Assembly (NCBI GenBank): GCA_900316905.1
Contig: ONET01000012.1
Coordinates: forward strand, 1 to 48,600
Direction of reading: 5' to 3'
Length of the DNA stretch: 48,600 nucleotides
Origin: an uncultured Treponema sp.
Lineage (GTDB): Bacteria; Spirochaetota; Spirochaetia; Treponematales; Treponemataceae
Every line of letters starts with the position of its first letter. Within the stretch, counting starts at the first letter, position 1. The notes below the pieces were generated by a model, which was not told the origin of the DNA, searched no databases, and saw only the letters and a program-made list of their open reading frames with translations. The position numbers were made by a program, and so were the translations under genes. This document shows, in pieces, positions 17,259 to 24,767 of this stretch.

Positions 17259-18451
17259 TAGAGCCTTACCTGATGGGCGCCCTTTGCGGGCTTGACTTCA
17301 AAAGTTTCCGCCTCAAAGCCAAAAATGCGGGAATATTCCGAAAGCTTCTTGCGGTAAACTTCCTCGTCGCTGTTTCTTATAATCGCGTAAAGGCAGCGGC
17401 CAAAGCCCTTGCCGGTTATTCGGCCGCAAGTGACGGGCTCGCGGATGTCAACCAAGGCGGGCTCCAACTCGCCGACGCGCTTAAGGATCCAGTCGATTTC
17501 AGGGCAGGAAAGCTTGTAGTTTTCCTGCAAAAGCTTGTGGCTCGTGTCAACCGCGCGCGCGAATTTTGTGAACTTGCCTTTTTTTATTCCGTCAAGCGCG
17601 TCCAAAATCAAGCCGTGCTCGTAGATGATGTACAAAAGCTTTTGCCTCATGTCCTCGGTCACGACCGAAAGCGTCTCGTTGACAAGCGTGGGGTTTGTGT
17701 CGTAAACCCAGCCGCCGGGCACGCCCTTCTTGCGCTCCTTTAGGTCGCCAAGCAAAAGCGCGTGCTCCGGCTCGCGGATTTCGTCTTCGTTCCAAATTGA
17801 GACGCGCGGAACTTTTGCGTCAGTCAATAGTATCTTGTGGCCCGAAAAGTCAAACGGAATGTTTTCGTAGCTTTGGCTGGCGTAGTCGGTCAAAATCATC
17901 GAGCCGGGCTCCGAGTAAAGCGCGGCGAAATTGTCGGCGATTAAATTTCTTGTCTTTAGGAAAACGCGGTTGGCCCTGTCCAAGACTTGCAACAGCTGCG
18001 CGTCCGAGCAATTTAGCTTTTGCGCCTTTTTTATCGCGAGCGCCGTTCCCGCCTTTATCGCGCTGGTTATTCCAAAACCGGCTGAAGGAAGAATTTCGGA
18101 ATAAACCGTAAAGTCCATTCCCTTTAGCTCAAAGCCGCCTTCAGCAAAGCCAAAGACGACAGCCTTAAGGATGTTGGCCCAACGGTCCTCTTTTTTTACC
18201 TTTAAGTTTGTCAAGTCGGACTTTTTCTTTTCCTTAAGCTGAACAAAGTTGAAGCGCAGCGCTCTGTCGTCGCGCAAGGAGACGGCAACGTAAACAGGAA
18301 TGTCAACCGCCATTGAAAGCGTCTTGTCCTTAAAAAACCAGCAGGAATGTTCCCCCATCAAATGAAAGCGGCCGGGAGTCAAAATAACGGTCTTAGGATT
18401 TTCGCCGTATTCTTTTTTATGCGCTTCGTAAACTTCTTTTGTTGTCGCCAT
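17258..18451 (-). CDS. Divergent GHMP kinase, galactokinase-like
   Basis: A 397-residue protein with the overall galactokinase plan: TPGRFHLMGEHSCW (25-38) at the GalK signature, LPSAGFGITSA (121-131) at the ATP loop, LIADNFAALYS (Asp173) where GalK has its catalytic Asp, and a C-terminal GRITGKGFGRCLYAII. In GalK the first motif reads GEHTDY and its Asp contacts galactose. Here it is Cys37, and the GLSSSA-type phosphate loop is altered to GFGITSA. The fold is therefore secure, but galactose as substrate is doubtful. No other Leloir genes are visible. It is coupled to surE by a 1-bp overlap and starts with GGTGGAAAG before the ATG. Confidence 0.75.
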   Translation of the reverse strand: MATTKEVYEAHKKEYGENPKTVILTPGRFHLMGEHSCWFFKDKTLSMAVDIPVYVAVSLRDDRALRFNFVQLKEKKKSDLTNLKVKKEDRWANILKAVVFGFAEGGFELKGMDFTVYSEILPSAGFGITSAIKAGTALAIKKAQKLNCSDAQLLQVLDRANRVFLKTRNLIADNFAALYSEPGSMILTDYASQSYENIPFDFSGHKILLTDAKVPRVSIWNEDEIREPEHALLLGDLKERKKGVPGGWVYDTNPTLVNETLSVVTEDMRQKLLYIIYEHGLILDALDGIKKGKFTKFARAVDTSHKLLQENYKLSCPEIDWILKRVGELEPALVDIREPVTCGRITGKGFGRCLYAIIRNSDEEVYRKKLSEYSRIFGFEAETFEVKPAKGAHQVRL

Positions 18452-18477
18452 TTCTTTCCACCCATATATTTTTTATA

Positions 18478-18506
18478 TTGAACAATTCGATAAAATATAA
18501 TAATAT
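18478..18506 (+). promoter_or_regulatory. Candidate promoter of lnt
   Basis: TTGAAC (18478-18483), 17 bp, TAATAT (18501-18506). The expected start lies only about 5 nt before the lnt ATG at 18518, where no SD is visible. The region is AT-rich, so the match is moderate. Confidence 0.45.
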
Positions 18507-18517
18507 ATTGTATCACA

Positions 18518-20284
18518 ATGACGATGTTTTTTCAAGTTTTTTGCGCTGTTTTTTCAGGAATATTGTCCGCCGTGGCGATTCCCAACGAAGCGCTGACGCG
18601 CGGTTCCGCCGCCCTAGCCTTTGTCGCCTTGGCGCCCCTGTACTTTGCCGCGAAAAACGCCCGCTCATACAAGGAATGCGCCCTTCTCTTCGCCCTTGAC
18701 GCGCTTTCATGCCACTTGCTTTCAAGCTACTGGCTGGCCAACTTCAAGGATTTCGCGGCCTTGACCCTTGGCGCCTCCGCCGTAGGAACGGCCTGCATCG
18801 AGGCCATGGCCGGCTGCCTTTTTTTCTTTCCGCTCGCAAAAAGCGGACGCCCGCAAAGCTTGAAGGGCGATTCTTCTATATATATACGCCCGGGCTTGTC
18901 ATTTCCCTTTGAGCCTTACAGAATTTTGCATTTCGCGGCCGTCCGCGTGGTCTACGAGTGGGCAAAGTCGACCGGCTTTTTGGCCTACCCTTGGGGCGTC
19001 CTTTCGATGGCGGCCTTTGACAACAAGATTTTGCTCCAAACGGCGGACATTTTCGGTTCCTACGGCCTAAGCTTCATGATGGCTTTTTGCGCGGCCCTTG
19101 CGGGGGAAGCGGCCGGCTTTTTGGGGAACATTCGCGCTAAAAAAGACAAATTCAGCCTTCTTTGCAACGCAAAATGCCTTTTCTTAATGCTTTCATTGGC
19201 AATTTGCTACGGAGGCTTTCGCCTTTTGCAATTTACGCCGCCGCAAAAGACCTTGAACGCCGTCCTAGTCCAGCAAAACATGGACCCTTGGGCGTCTTCC
19301 GACGACACGCAAAGCATGGAAAGCTCAATAAGGCTGTCGGAAGCCGGCATAAACGCCTTTAGAAGCCAGGACGAGCCTGTGGACTTGGTCGTATGGAGCG
19401 AGGCCGTGCTTAGGTACGCCTTCCCCCATTCAATGCGCCGCTACGATTATTACCCGCAGGAAGAATCCCTTTTTGCCTTCATTCAAAGGATGGAAACGCC
19501 CTTCATAATCGGAGGCCCATATTCCTTTGACCCCAGCCGCCACAAGCACGCCAACGCCGCCTTGGTCTTTGACGGAAAGGGCGATTTTAAGGGCTGGTAC
19601 GGCAAGAACCATTTGGTTCCTTTTGCGGAAGTGATTCCGGGCGTGGAATATCCCTGGGTCAGAAAGACGATGGAGCGCGTCGTTGGCTTTTCAAACGGCT
19701 GGACGGCGCCAGGAACATACACGCTCTTTGACTTTAAGGGAAGGCCTTCAAGCCAAGGCGCCGGCGCGGTTAAAATCGTGCCGATGGACGATTCGCTGGC
19801 GGAACAAAAGTCTGTTCCGGTCAGGGTGGCCGTCCCGATATGCTTTGAGGACGCCTTTCCCGACGTTTGCGGCCCCTTCCACCAAGCCGGCGCGGAAGTC
19901 TTCATGAACATAACCGACGACTCTTGGTCAAAGACCGTAAGCGCCGAATGGCAGCACTTTGCCGTCGCCGTCTTCCGCGCGGTTGAATACCGAACCACTC
20001 TTGTCCGCTCCACAAACGCCGGCGTGACCGCGGTCGTGGACAACAAGGGCCGCGTCCTTCAAAGCCTTCCGCTCTTTGAGGAAGGAAGCCTCAGCGCCAA
20101 GATTCCGATTTTCAAGCATGTAGACACAGTTTATTCCAAATACGGAAACTGGTTCGCGCATTTTATGCTGGCGCTCATCGCCTTGGCCGCCGTCTGCAAG
20201 GCGCGGGACTTCCGCCGTCCGCCCTTGCGCGACTGTGTCATGACGGAATTGGAGAAAATTGAATTTTTGTTCGCGTTTTTTTAA
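18518..20284 (+). CDS. lnt: Apolipoprotein N-acyltransferase
   Basis: A 588-residue inner-membrane enzyme that adds the third acyl chain to the N-terminal cysteine of lipoproteins. The N-terminal half holds several hydrophobic helices, and the C-terminal half is the nitrilase-type domain. The expected Glu-Lys-Cys triad is visible as VVWSEAV (Glu295), WYGKNHLVPFAE (Lys363) and VPICFEDAFP (Cys442). The protein is longer than E. coli Lnt because of extra sequence around residues 110-130. Its presence fits a lipoprotein-rich diderm and the lolCDE cassette further along. ATG at 18518 or 18524 could start translation; neither has an SD. Confidence 0.92.
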   Translation: MTMFFQVFCAVFSGILSAVAIPNEALTRGSAALAFVALAPLYFAAKNARSYKECALLFALDALSCHLLSSYWLANFKDFAALTLGASAVGTACIEAMAGCLFFFPLAKSGRPQSLKGDSSIYIRPGLSFPFEPYRILHFAAVRVVYEWAKSTGFLAYPWGVLSMAAFDNKILLQTADIFGSYGLSFMMAFCAALAGEAAGFLGNIRAKKDKFSLLCNAKCLFLMLSLAICYGGFRLLQFTPPQKTLNAVLVQQNMDPWASSDDTQSMESSIRLSEAGINAFRSQDEPVDLVVWSEAVLRYAFPHSMRRYDYYPQEESLFAFIQRMETPFIIGGPYSFDPSRHKHANAALVFDGKGDFKGWYGKNHLVPFAEVIPGVEYPWVRKTMERVVGFSNGWTAPGTYTLFDFKGRPSSQGAGAVKIVPMDDSLAEQKSVPVRVAVPICFEDAFPDVCGPFHQAGAEVFMNITDDSWSKTVSAEWQHFAVAVFRAVEYRTTLVRSTNAGVTAVVDNKGRVLQSLPLFEEGSLSAKIPIFKHVDTVYSKYGNWFAHFMLALIALAAVCKARDFRRPPLRDCVMTELEKIEFLFAFF

Positions 20285-20331
20285 GCGGCCGCCCAAAGCT
20301 AAAAAAAAACAAAAAATTACAAAAATTTTGC

Positions 20332-20393
20332 TTGCTTTAAATAAAATAGCGTGTTAAAATAGATTAATTACATAAAAACGCTATATTTAGCGC
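20332..20393 (+). promoter_or_regulatory. nrd operon promoter with candidate NrdR box
   Basis: TTGCTT (20332-20337), 17 bp, TAAAAT (20355-20360). Just downstream, 20378-20393 is a near-palindrome with perfect CGCTA/TAGCG arms, placed at about +11 to +26. The position suits repression, and the form (CTATAT core) recalls NrdR boxes upstream of other nrd operons. Only one box is seen, where pairs are usual. Confidence 0.55.
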
Positions 20394-20419
20394 TATTTTT
20401 GGGGTTTTAGGGGAAAAGA

Positions 20420-20884
20420 ATGCGCTGTCCTTACTGCGGCTCCTTGGACGACAGGGTCATAGAAAGCCGCGCGATGGCCAACGGCGAAAACATTCGCAGA
20501 CGACGCGAATGCCTAAGCTGCGGCTACCGCTTTACCAGCTACGAACGCATAGAAGAAAAGCCCCTGATGGTCATCAAGCGAGACGGCCGCAGGCAGCCCT
20601 TTGACTCCAAAAAACTTGAAAAAGGCATCGAGCGGGCGCTTGAAAAACGGCCCGTTTCGACTACGACGGTGGAAAACTTGGCCGCCGAAATCGAGGACCA
20701 GGCCGTAATGCAGGCCAAGTCCAGCCGCGAGATTTCCACCAGCGACTTGGGCGAGTTGGTCTTGCAGCGCCTTAACGACATCGACAAAGTGGCCTACATC
20801 CGCTTTGCCTCTGTCTACAAGCATTTTGAAAATTTGGAAGAATTTATAAACGAAGTAAATAAGGTTGGGGGAATCAAAAAGTGA
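20420..20884 (+). CDS. nrdR: Transcriptional repressor NrdR
   Basis: The 154-residue protein has an N-terminal zinc ribbon (CPYCGS, CLSCGYRFTSYER) and a central ATP-cone (MVIKRDGRRQPFDSKKLEKG), the standard NrdR architecture and length. It senses ATP/dATP and represses ribonucleotide reductase genes. It begins the nrdR-nrdD-radical/redoxin-nrdG run, so it is probably autoregulated through the box at 20378-20393. AGGGG precedes the ATG. Its stop overlaps the nrdD GTG as GTGA (20881-20884). Confidence 0.95.
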   Translation: MRCPYCGSLDDRVIESRAMANGENIRRRRECLSCGYRFTSYERIEEKPLMVIKRDGRRQPFDSKKLEKGIERALEKRPVSTTTVENLAAEIEDQAVMQAKSSREISTSDLGELVLQRLNDIDKVAYIRFASVYKHFENLEEFINEVNKVGGIKK

Positions 20885-22992
20885 GCGAGCAGTCGGTTTT
20901 TCCGCAATGGAAAAGTTTTTTGGGAAAGAGCGGCGACGAGGAAACCAAGTCGTTCATTAAAAATGTCGTAAAAAGATCGGGAGACATCGTCTCCTACGAC
21001 CGAAAGAAAATCGAAAAGGCCATAGGCAAGGCCATTCAGGCGGTTGAAAAATTCGCCAACCCGGACAAGGCCGCCGCGCTTACCGACAGCGTGGAAGAAA
21101 AGCTCCGCCTTTTGATGGCGGGAAGGCGCGCCCATTCGATTCCCGCGATAGAAGAAATTCAGGACGTGGTTGAGTCCGCGCTCATCGAAGCCAAGGAAGT
21201 CGACGTGGCCAAGGCCTACATCCTTTACCGCGCCCGCCACGAGGCCGTCCGCGACGCCAAGAGCCTCATGCTTGACATCAACAAGACTATGGACGGCTAT
21301 CTTGCCCAGAGCGACTGGCGCGTGAATGAAAACGCCAACGTAAACTTTTCGCTCGGCGGCCTGATCCTGCACAATTCAGGAACGATTACCGCCAATTACT
21401 GGCTCAACAACATTTACTCCAAGGAAATCGCGGACGCCCACAGATCGGCCGCCTTCCATATTCACGACCTTTCGATGTTTTCAGGCTACTGCGCCGGCTG
21501 GTCCTTGCGCCAGCTTATCGTCGAAGGCCTTGGCGGCGTAAAGGACAAGATCACTTCAAAGCCGGCCACCCACCTTTCAACGCTGGTAAACCAAATCGTA
21601 AACTTTTTGGGAATCATGCAAAACGAATGGGCTGGCGCGCAAGCCTTCAGCTCATTCGACACTTACTTGGCTCCATTTGTCAAAATCGACAATTTGTCGG
21701 AAAAGGAAGTGCGCCAGTGCATCCAGTCCTACGTCTACGGAGTCAACACTCCCAGCCGCTGGGGAAGCCAGGCGCCCTTCACCAACATCACGCTTGACTG
21801 GACTTGTCCCGCGGACTTGCGCGACAAAAAGGCCATCGTCGGCGGAAAGGAGCAGGACTTTACCTACGGCGACTGCCAAAAGGAAATGGATCTTATCAAC
21901 AAGCAGTTCATAAAAATCATGCTTGAAGGCGACGCGGAAGGCCGCGGCTTCGGCTACCCGATTCCGACATACAACATCACAAAGGACTTTGACTGGGATT
22001 CCGAAAACGCAAAGCTCTTGTTCGAGATGACAAGCCAGTACGGAACGCCCTACTTCCAAAACTTCGTCAACTCAGACCTCAACCCGAGCGACGTGCGCTC
22101 AATGTGCTGCCGCCTTCGCCTTGACAAGCGCGAGCTTAGAAAGCGCGGCGGAGGCCTTTTTGGAAGCGACGAGTTCACAGGAAGCATCGGAGTGGTCACA
22201 ATCAACCTTCCGCAAATCGGATACTTGGCAAAGAACGAAGAGCAGTTCTTCAAGAGACTGGACTACCTTATGGACTTGGCCAAGCAAAGCCTTTGCATAA
22301 AGAGAAAGGTAATCCAAAAGCTTTACGACGGAGGCCTTTTCCCCTACACAAAGCGCTACCTTAAGACGCTCAACAACCACTTCAATACAATCGGCCTTTG
22401 CGGAATGAACGAATGTTGCCTTAACTTTTTGGGCGTCAACATCGTTCACCCCGAAGGGAAAAAATTCGCCGAAAAAGTCTTGGACTACATGCGACAGAGA
22501 ATGCAGGACTACCAAGAGGAGACCGGCGAGCTTTTCAACTTGGAGGCGACTCCGGCCGAAAGCACCAGCTACCGCTTGGCGCGCCACGACAAGCAAAACT
22601 ACCCCGACATCATCGCGTCGGGAACAAGCGACCCCTACTACACAAACTCAACGCAGCTGCCGGTTGACTTTACAAGCGACATCTTTGAGGCCTTGGACAT
22701 GCAGGAATCCTTGCAAACCCGCTACACGGGCGGAACGGTGTTCCACACATACATGGGCGAGCAAATCAAGGACTGGAAGGCGTGCCGCGACTTGGTGAAG
22801 GCCGTGATGGCCAACTACCGCATTCCGTATTTGACAATCTCGCCGGTTTACTCGATTTGTCCTGTCCACGGATATTTGTCGGGGGAACACGCGGAATGCC
22901 CAAAATGCAAGGAAGAAAAGAGGCGCGCCCTTCAAGCCAAGCTTGACGGCTTGCTTATGGAACGCCAGGCCGCCATCGCGGCGCAAAGATAA
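20881..22992 (+). CDS. nrdD: Anaerobic ribonucleoside-triphosphate reductase, catalytic subunit without glycyl-radical domain
   Basis: A 703-residue class III ribonucleotide reductase. The N-terminal ATP-cone spans about 22-115. The barrel follows, with the catalytic cysteine region SMCCRLRLDKREL and the glycine-rich GGGLFGSDEFTGS. It ends with a zinc site (Cys660, His663 region, Cys673, Cys676). The usual C-terminal glycyl-radical segment (R-x-x-G-Y followed by N-x-G-K) is absent. After CPKC the chain ends in a charged helix of about 27 residues and a TAA stop. That segment is encoded by the next gene. GTG start with GGGGGA upstream. The subunit should be inactive alone and need its partner and NrdG. 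Confidence 0.93.
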   Translation: MSEQSVFPQWKSFLGKSGDEETKSFIKNVVKRSGDIVSYDRKKIEKAIGKAIQAVEKFANPDKAAALTDSVEEKLRLLMAGRRAHSIPAIEEIQDVVESALIEAKEVDVAKAYILYRARHEAVRDAKSLMLDINKTMDGYLAQSDWRVNENANVNFSLGGLILHNSGTITANYWLNNIYSKEIADAHRSAAFHIHDLSMFSGYCAGWSLRQLIVEGLGGVKDKITSKPATHLSTLVNQIVNFLGIMQNEWAGAQAFSSFDTYLAPFVKIDNLSEKEVRQCIQSYVYGVNTPSRWGSQAPFTNITLDWTCPADLRDKKAIVGGKEQDFTYGDCQKEMDLINKQFIKIMLEGDAEGRGFGYPIPTYNITKDFDWDSENAKLLFEMTSQYGTPYFQNFVNSDLNPSDVRSMCCRLRLDKRELRKRGGGLFGSDEFTGSIGVVTINLPQIGYLAKNEEQFFKRLDYLMDLAKQSLCIKRKVIQKLYDGGLFPYTKRYLKTLNNHFNTIGLCGMNECCLNFLGVNIVHPEGKKFAEKVLDYMRQRMQDYQEETGELFNLEATPAESTSYRLARHDKQNYPDIIASGTSDPYYTNSTQLPVDFTSDIFEALDMQESLQTRYTGGTVFHTYMGEQIKDWKACRDLVKAVMANYRIPYLTISPVYSICPVHGYLSGEHAECPKCKEEKRRALQAKLDGLLMERQAAIAAQR

Positions 22993-23006
22993 AAAGGGAG
23001 GAATTT

Positions 23007-23603
23007 ATGAAAAGCGTACAGGAAATTGACAAAGAAATCGCGCAGGTTCAAAAAGAGCTTTCCGACGTTCACGGAACGGAAACGGAAGTTTACGCGCGCA
23101 TCGTAGGCTACTACCGCGCCATTAAAAATTGGAACAAGGGCAAGGCCGAAGAATACAAGCACAGAAAAAATTTCGCCCTTGAAGACTCCTCCGAATACGA
23201 CATTCATTCATACGCCGACGCGGGCGAAAGCGGACAGACAACCTTTAGCCCGGAAAGCGAAATGCTTATGGAAGACGAGCGATACGACGACGCGGCCGCA
23301 AACAACGCCGCCGCGCCTGTCACAACCGCGCGTGATACGGCAGCCTCTAACGGCGGCCTTACATACGAGCTTTTTGCTCGAGCCACTTGCCCCAACTGCC
23401 CGCCCGTAAAGGAATGGATAGCAAACAGCGGCTTAGCTGGCCGCTCAATCGACGTTGACAGCGAGGCTGGCCTTGCCGAAGCCGCGCAAAAAGGCGTTTT
23501 CGCCGCTCCAACGGTTATTTTCTACAAGGCCGACGGAAGCGAATCGGCGCGCGCCCATAACGTGGCCGAGCTGGAAGAAATCTTTAATCTTGAAACCGCT
23601 TGA
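23007..23603 (+). CDS. Stand-alone NrdD glycyl-radical domain fused to a glutaredoxin-like domain
   Basis: Residues about 26-56 match the C-terminal radical loop of class III NrdD: EVYARIVGYYRAI with the presumed radical Gly34, then NWNKGKAEEYKHR. A charged helical stretch (1-22) comes first. An acidic, Ala-rich linker (57-117) follows, then a redoxin domain with the active site ATCPNCPPVK (Cys128, Cys131) and APTVIFYKADG. It lies 14 bp after nrdD with its own strong SD (GGGAGG) and a different frame, so it is a true separate gene and not a sequencing break. Inferred role: it docks on NrdD, carries the radical installed by NrdG, and brings the electron donor with it. Confidence 0.85.
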   Translation: MKSVQEIDKEIAQVQKELSDVHGTETEVYARIVGYYRAIKNWNKGKAEEYKHRKNFALEDSSEYDIHSYADAGESGQTTFSPESEMLMEDERYDDAAANNAAAPVTTARDTAASNGGLTYELFARATCPNCPPVKEWIANSGLAGRSIDVDSEAGLAEAAQKGVFAAPTVIFYKADGSESARAHNVAELEEIFNLETA

Positions 23604-24426
23604 AGCCGTTCTAATAAAGACATCCTTAGTAGACTATCCCCAAAGAGTCGCGGCCGCGTGTTTTTTGCGCGGCTGCAATTTTCGTTGCCCCTACTGCTAC
23701 AACACCGAGCTGGTGGAGCCAAGCGGCGGAAACCAATCGCAAGCCCAAAAATCGGGCGACTGCAATTGTTTGCAAGCCCAAGAATCGGGCGCGCAGGCAA
23801 ATCGCGACAATCCCCAGTTTGTTTCAATCCAAGACGTAATCGCCCACCTAAAAAAGCGCGCCGCCGTGCTTTCGGGCTTTGTGATTTCTGGCGGAGAGCC
23901 GCTGTGCCAGCCTGATATAGTCCGCGACTTGATTTTAGAGGCGCGCTCCTTGGGCTACAAGATAAAGCTTGACACAAACGGCGCTTTTCCAGACCGTCTG
24001 CAAGAGCTCTTGTCCGATCCCGCCTGCGCGCCCGACTACGTCGCGCTTGACGTAAAGACGGCTCCTGCGCGCTACAGCGAGTTGCTCGTCCAAGACGCGG
24101 CCGGCGTTAAGGCTTTTCAAGACCTTAACGCCGGCCGCCGAAATCTGGCGGCGCAAAAAATAATTGAGTCAATAAAAATTGTTTCGGCCATGCCTGCCGA
24201 CGCGCGCGAATTCCGCACGGTCCTCTACCCGCCTTTGGTCAGCGAATCGGAAATAAACAAAATCGCAAGCCTTTTGCCAAAAGACGCGCGCTGGTACTTT
24301 GCCCATTTTCTTAACGGCCATTGCCTTAATCCTGAGGCTGAGAAAATTGTTCCTTACGACGAAAAGACAGAGGCAGGCCTTGTGGAGCTTGCCCGCGCGA
24401 AAATTCCTGGCGCGATTATCCGTTGA
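23590..24426 (+). CDS. nrdG: Anaerobic ribonucleotide reductase activase (radical SAM)
   Basis: A radical-SAM enzyme with the [4Fe-4S] motif GCNFRCPYCYN (C-x3-C-x2-C) after IKTSLVDYPQRVA, the usual opening of NrdG-type activases; about 278 residues. It generates the glycyl radical, here presumably on the separate radical/redoxin protein. The frame is open far upstream to 23455, but that part overlaps the previous gene and does not look coding. TTG at 23590 is the likely start, overlapping the previous stop by 14 bp. A Ser/Gln/Ala-rich insert after the CxxxCxxC region contains a 33-bp in-frame tandem duplication (23739-23804). Confidence 0.88.
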   Translation: MKPLEAVLIKTSLVDYPQRVAAACFLRGCNFRCPYCYNTELVEPSGGNQSQAQKSGDCNCLQAQESGAQANRDNPQFVSIQDVIAHLKKRAAVLSGFVISGGEPLCQPDIVRDLILEARSLGYKIKLDTNGAFPDRLQELLSDPACAPDYVALDVKTAPARYSELLVQDAAGVKAFQDLNAGRRNLAAQKIIESIKIVSAMPADAREFRTVLYPPLVSESEINKIASLLPKDARWYFAHFLNGHCLNPEAEKIVPYDEKTEAGLVELARAKIPGAIIR

Positions 24427-24431
24427 AAGAA

Positions 24432-24502
24432 AGATGTTCGGGTCAAGCCCGAACATGACAGCGCGCGCCAACCTGTCATTGCCGCGCTTGACGCGGCAAT
24501 CT
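24432..24502. repeat. Inverted pair of REP-like hairpin elements
   Basis: Two 30-bp units, 24432-24461 and 24473-24502 (inverted), separated by 11 bp. In the same orientation both read AGAT, a 7-bp arm, TCAAG, the complementary arm, then ATGACAG. The arms differ (GTTCGGG versus TGCCGCG) but each pairs perfectly with its partner. This is the form of dispersed palindromic elements. Confidence 0.8.
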
Positions 24503-24512
24503 TTTAGGCAAT

Positions 24513-24540
24513 AAAAAAGGCCTCCCGATTGGGAAGCCTT
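24513..24540 (-). terminator. Terminator of the tRNA-Met gene
   Basis: On the minus strand AAGGCTTCCC-AATC-GGGAGGCCTT followed by a T run. It begins 3 bp after the tRNA 3' end. It may also end nrdG transcripts coming from the other side. Confidence 0.85.
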
Positions 24541-24543
24541 GAA

Positions 24544-24616
24544 TAGCGACTAATGGGATTGAACCATTGACATCACGGATATGAGCCGTGTGCTCTACCA
24601 ACTGAGCTAAGTCGCC
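24544..24616 (-). tRNA. tRNA-Met (anticodon CAT)
   Basis: A 73-nt cloverleaf on the minus strand. The acceptor is GGCGACT paired with AGTCGCT (one G-U pair), the D arm AGCTCAGTTGGTAGAGC, the anticodon arm ACGGCTCATATCCGT with anticodon CAT, and the T arm carries GGTTCAATCCC. Discriminator A; CCA is not encoded. The paired first base argues against an initiator tRNA. CAT could also be a tRNA-Ile needing lysidine, but the arms look like elongator Met. Confidence 0.92.
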
Positions 24617-24628
24617 GAATGTTTTACT

Positions 24629-24657
24629 AATATATCAAAACGAGCGCTTTGTGTCAA
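24629..24657 (-). promoter_or_regulatory. Promoter of tRNA-Met
   Basis: Minus strand TTGACA (24652-24657), 17 bp, TATATT (24629-24634), ending 12 bp before the mature tRNA 5' end. Near-consensus. Confidence 0.85.
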
Positions 24658-24767
24658 GTATAGCGGCAAACAAAATTGAACGAAAGCCCAAAAACTTTAG
24701 TTAGCCGCATAAACCGCAACATTCGCGCTCGCAAAAGGCTCGCGCGAACAGCGGCCTAATTGGATTT

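Noticed and set aside
22990-23010. Split nrdD as a sequencing frameshift
   Set aside because: A stop, a 14-bp gap, a strong SD and helical extensions on both proteins fit two designed genes better than one broken one.
23415-23450. Similarity of AAACAGCGGCTTAG in the radical/redoxin gene to the rnhB repeat
   Set aside because: It is short, lies in well-formed redoxin coding sequence and has no repeat flanks; probably chance.
23455-23589. Long N-terminus of nrdG
   Set aside because: It lies inside the redoxin domain of the previous gene in another frame and has no NrdG similarity.
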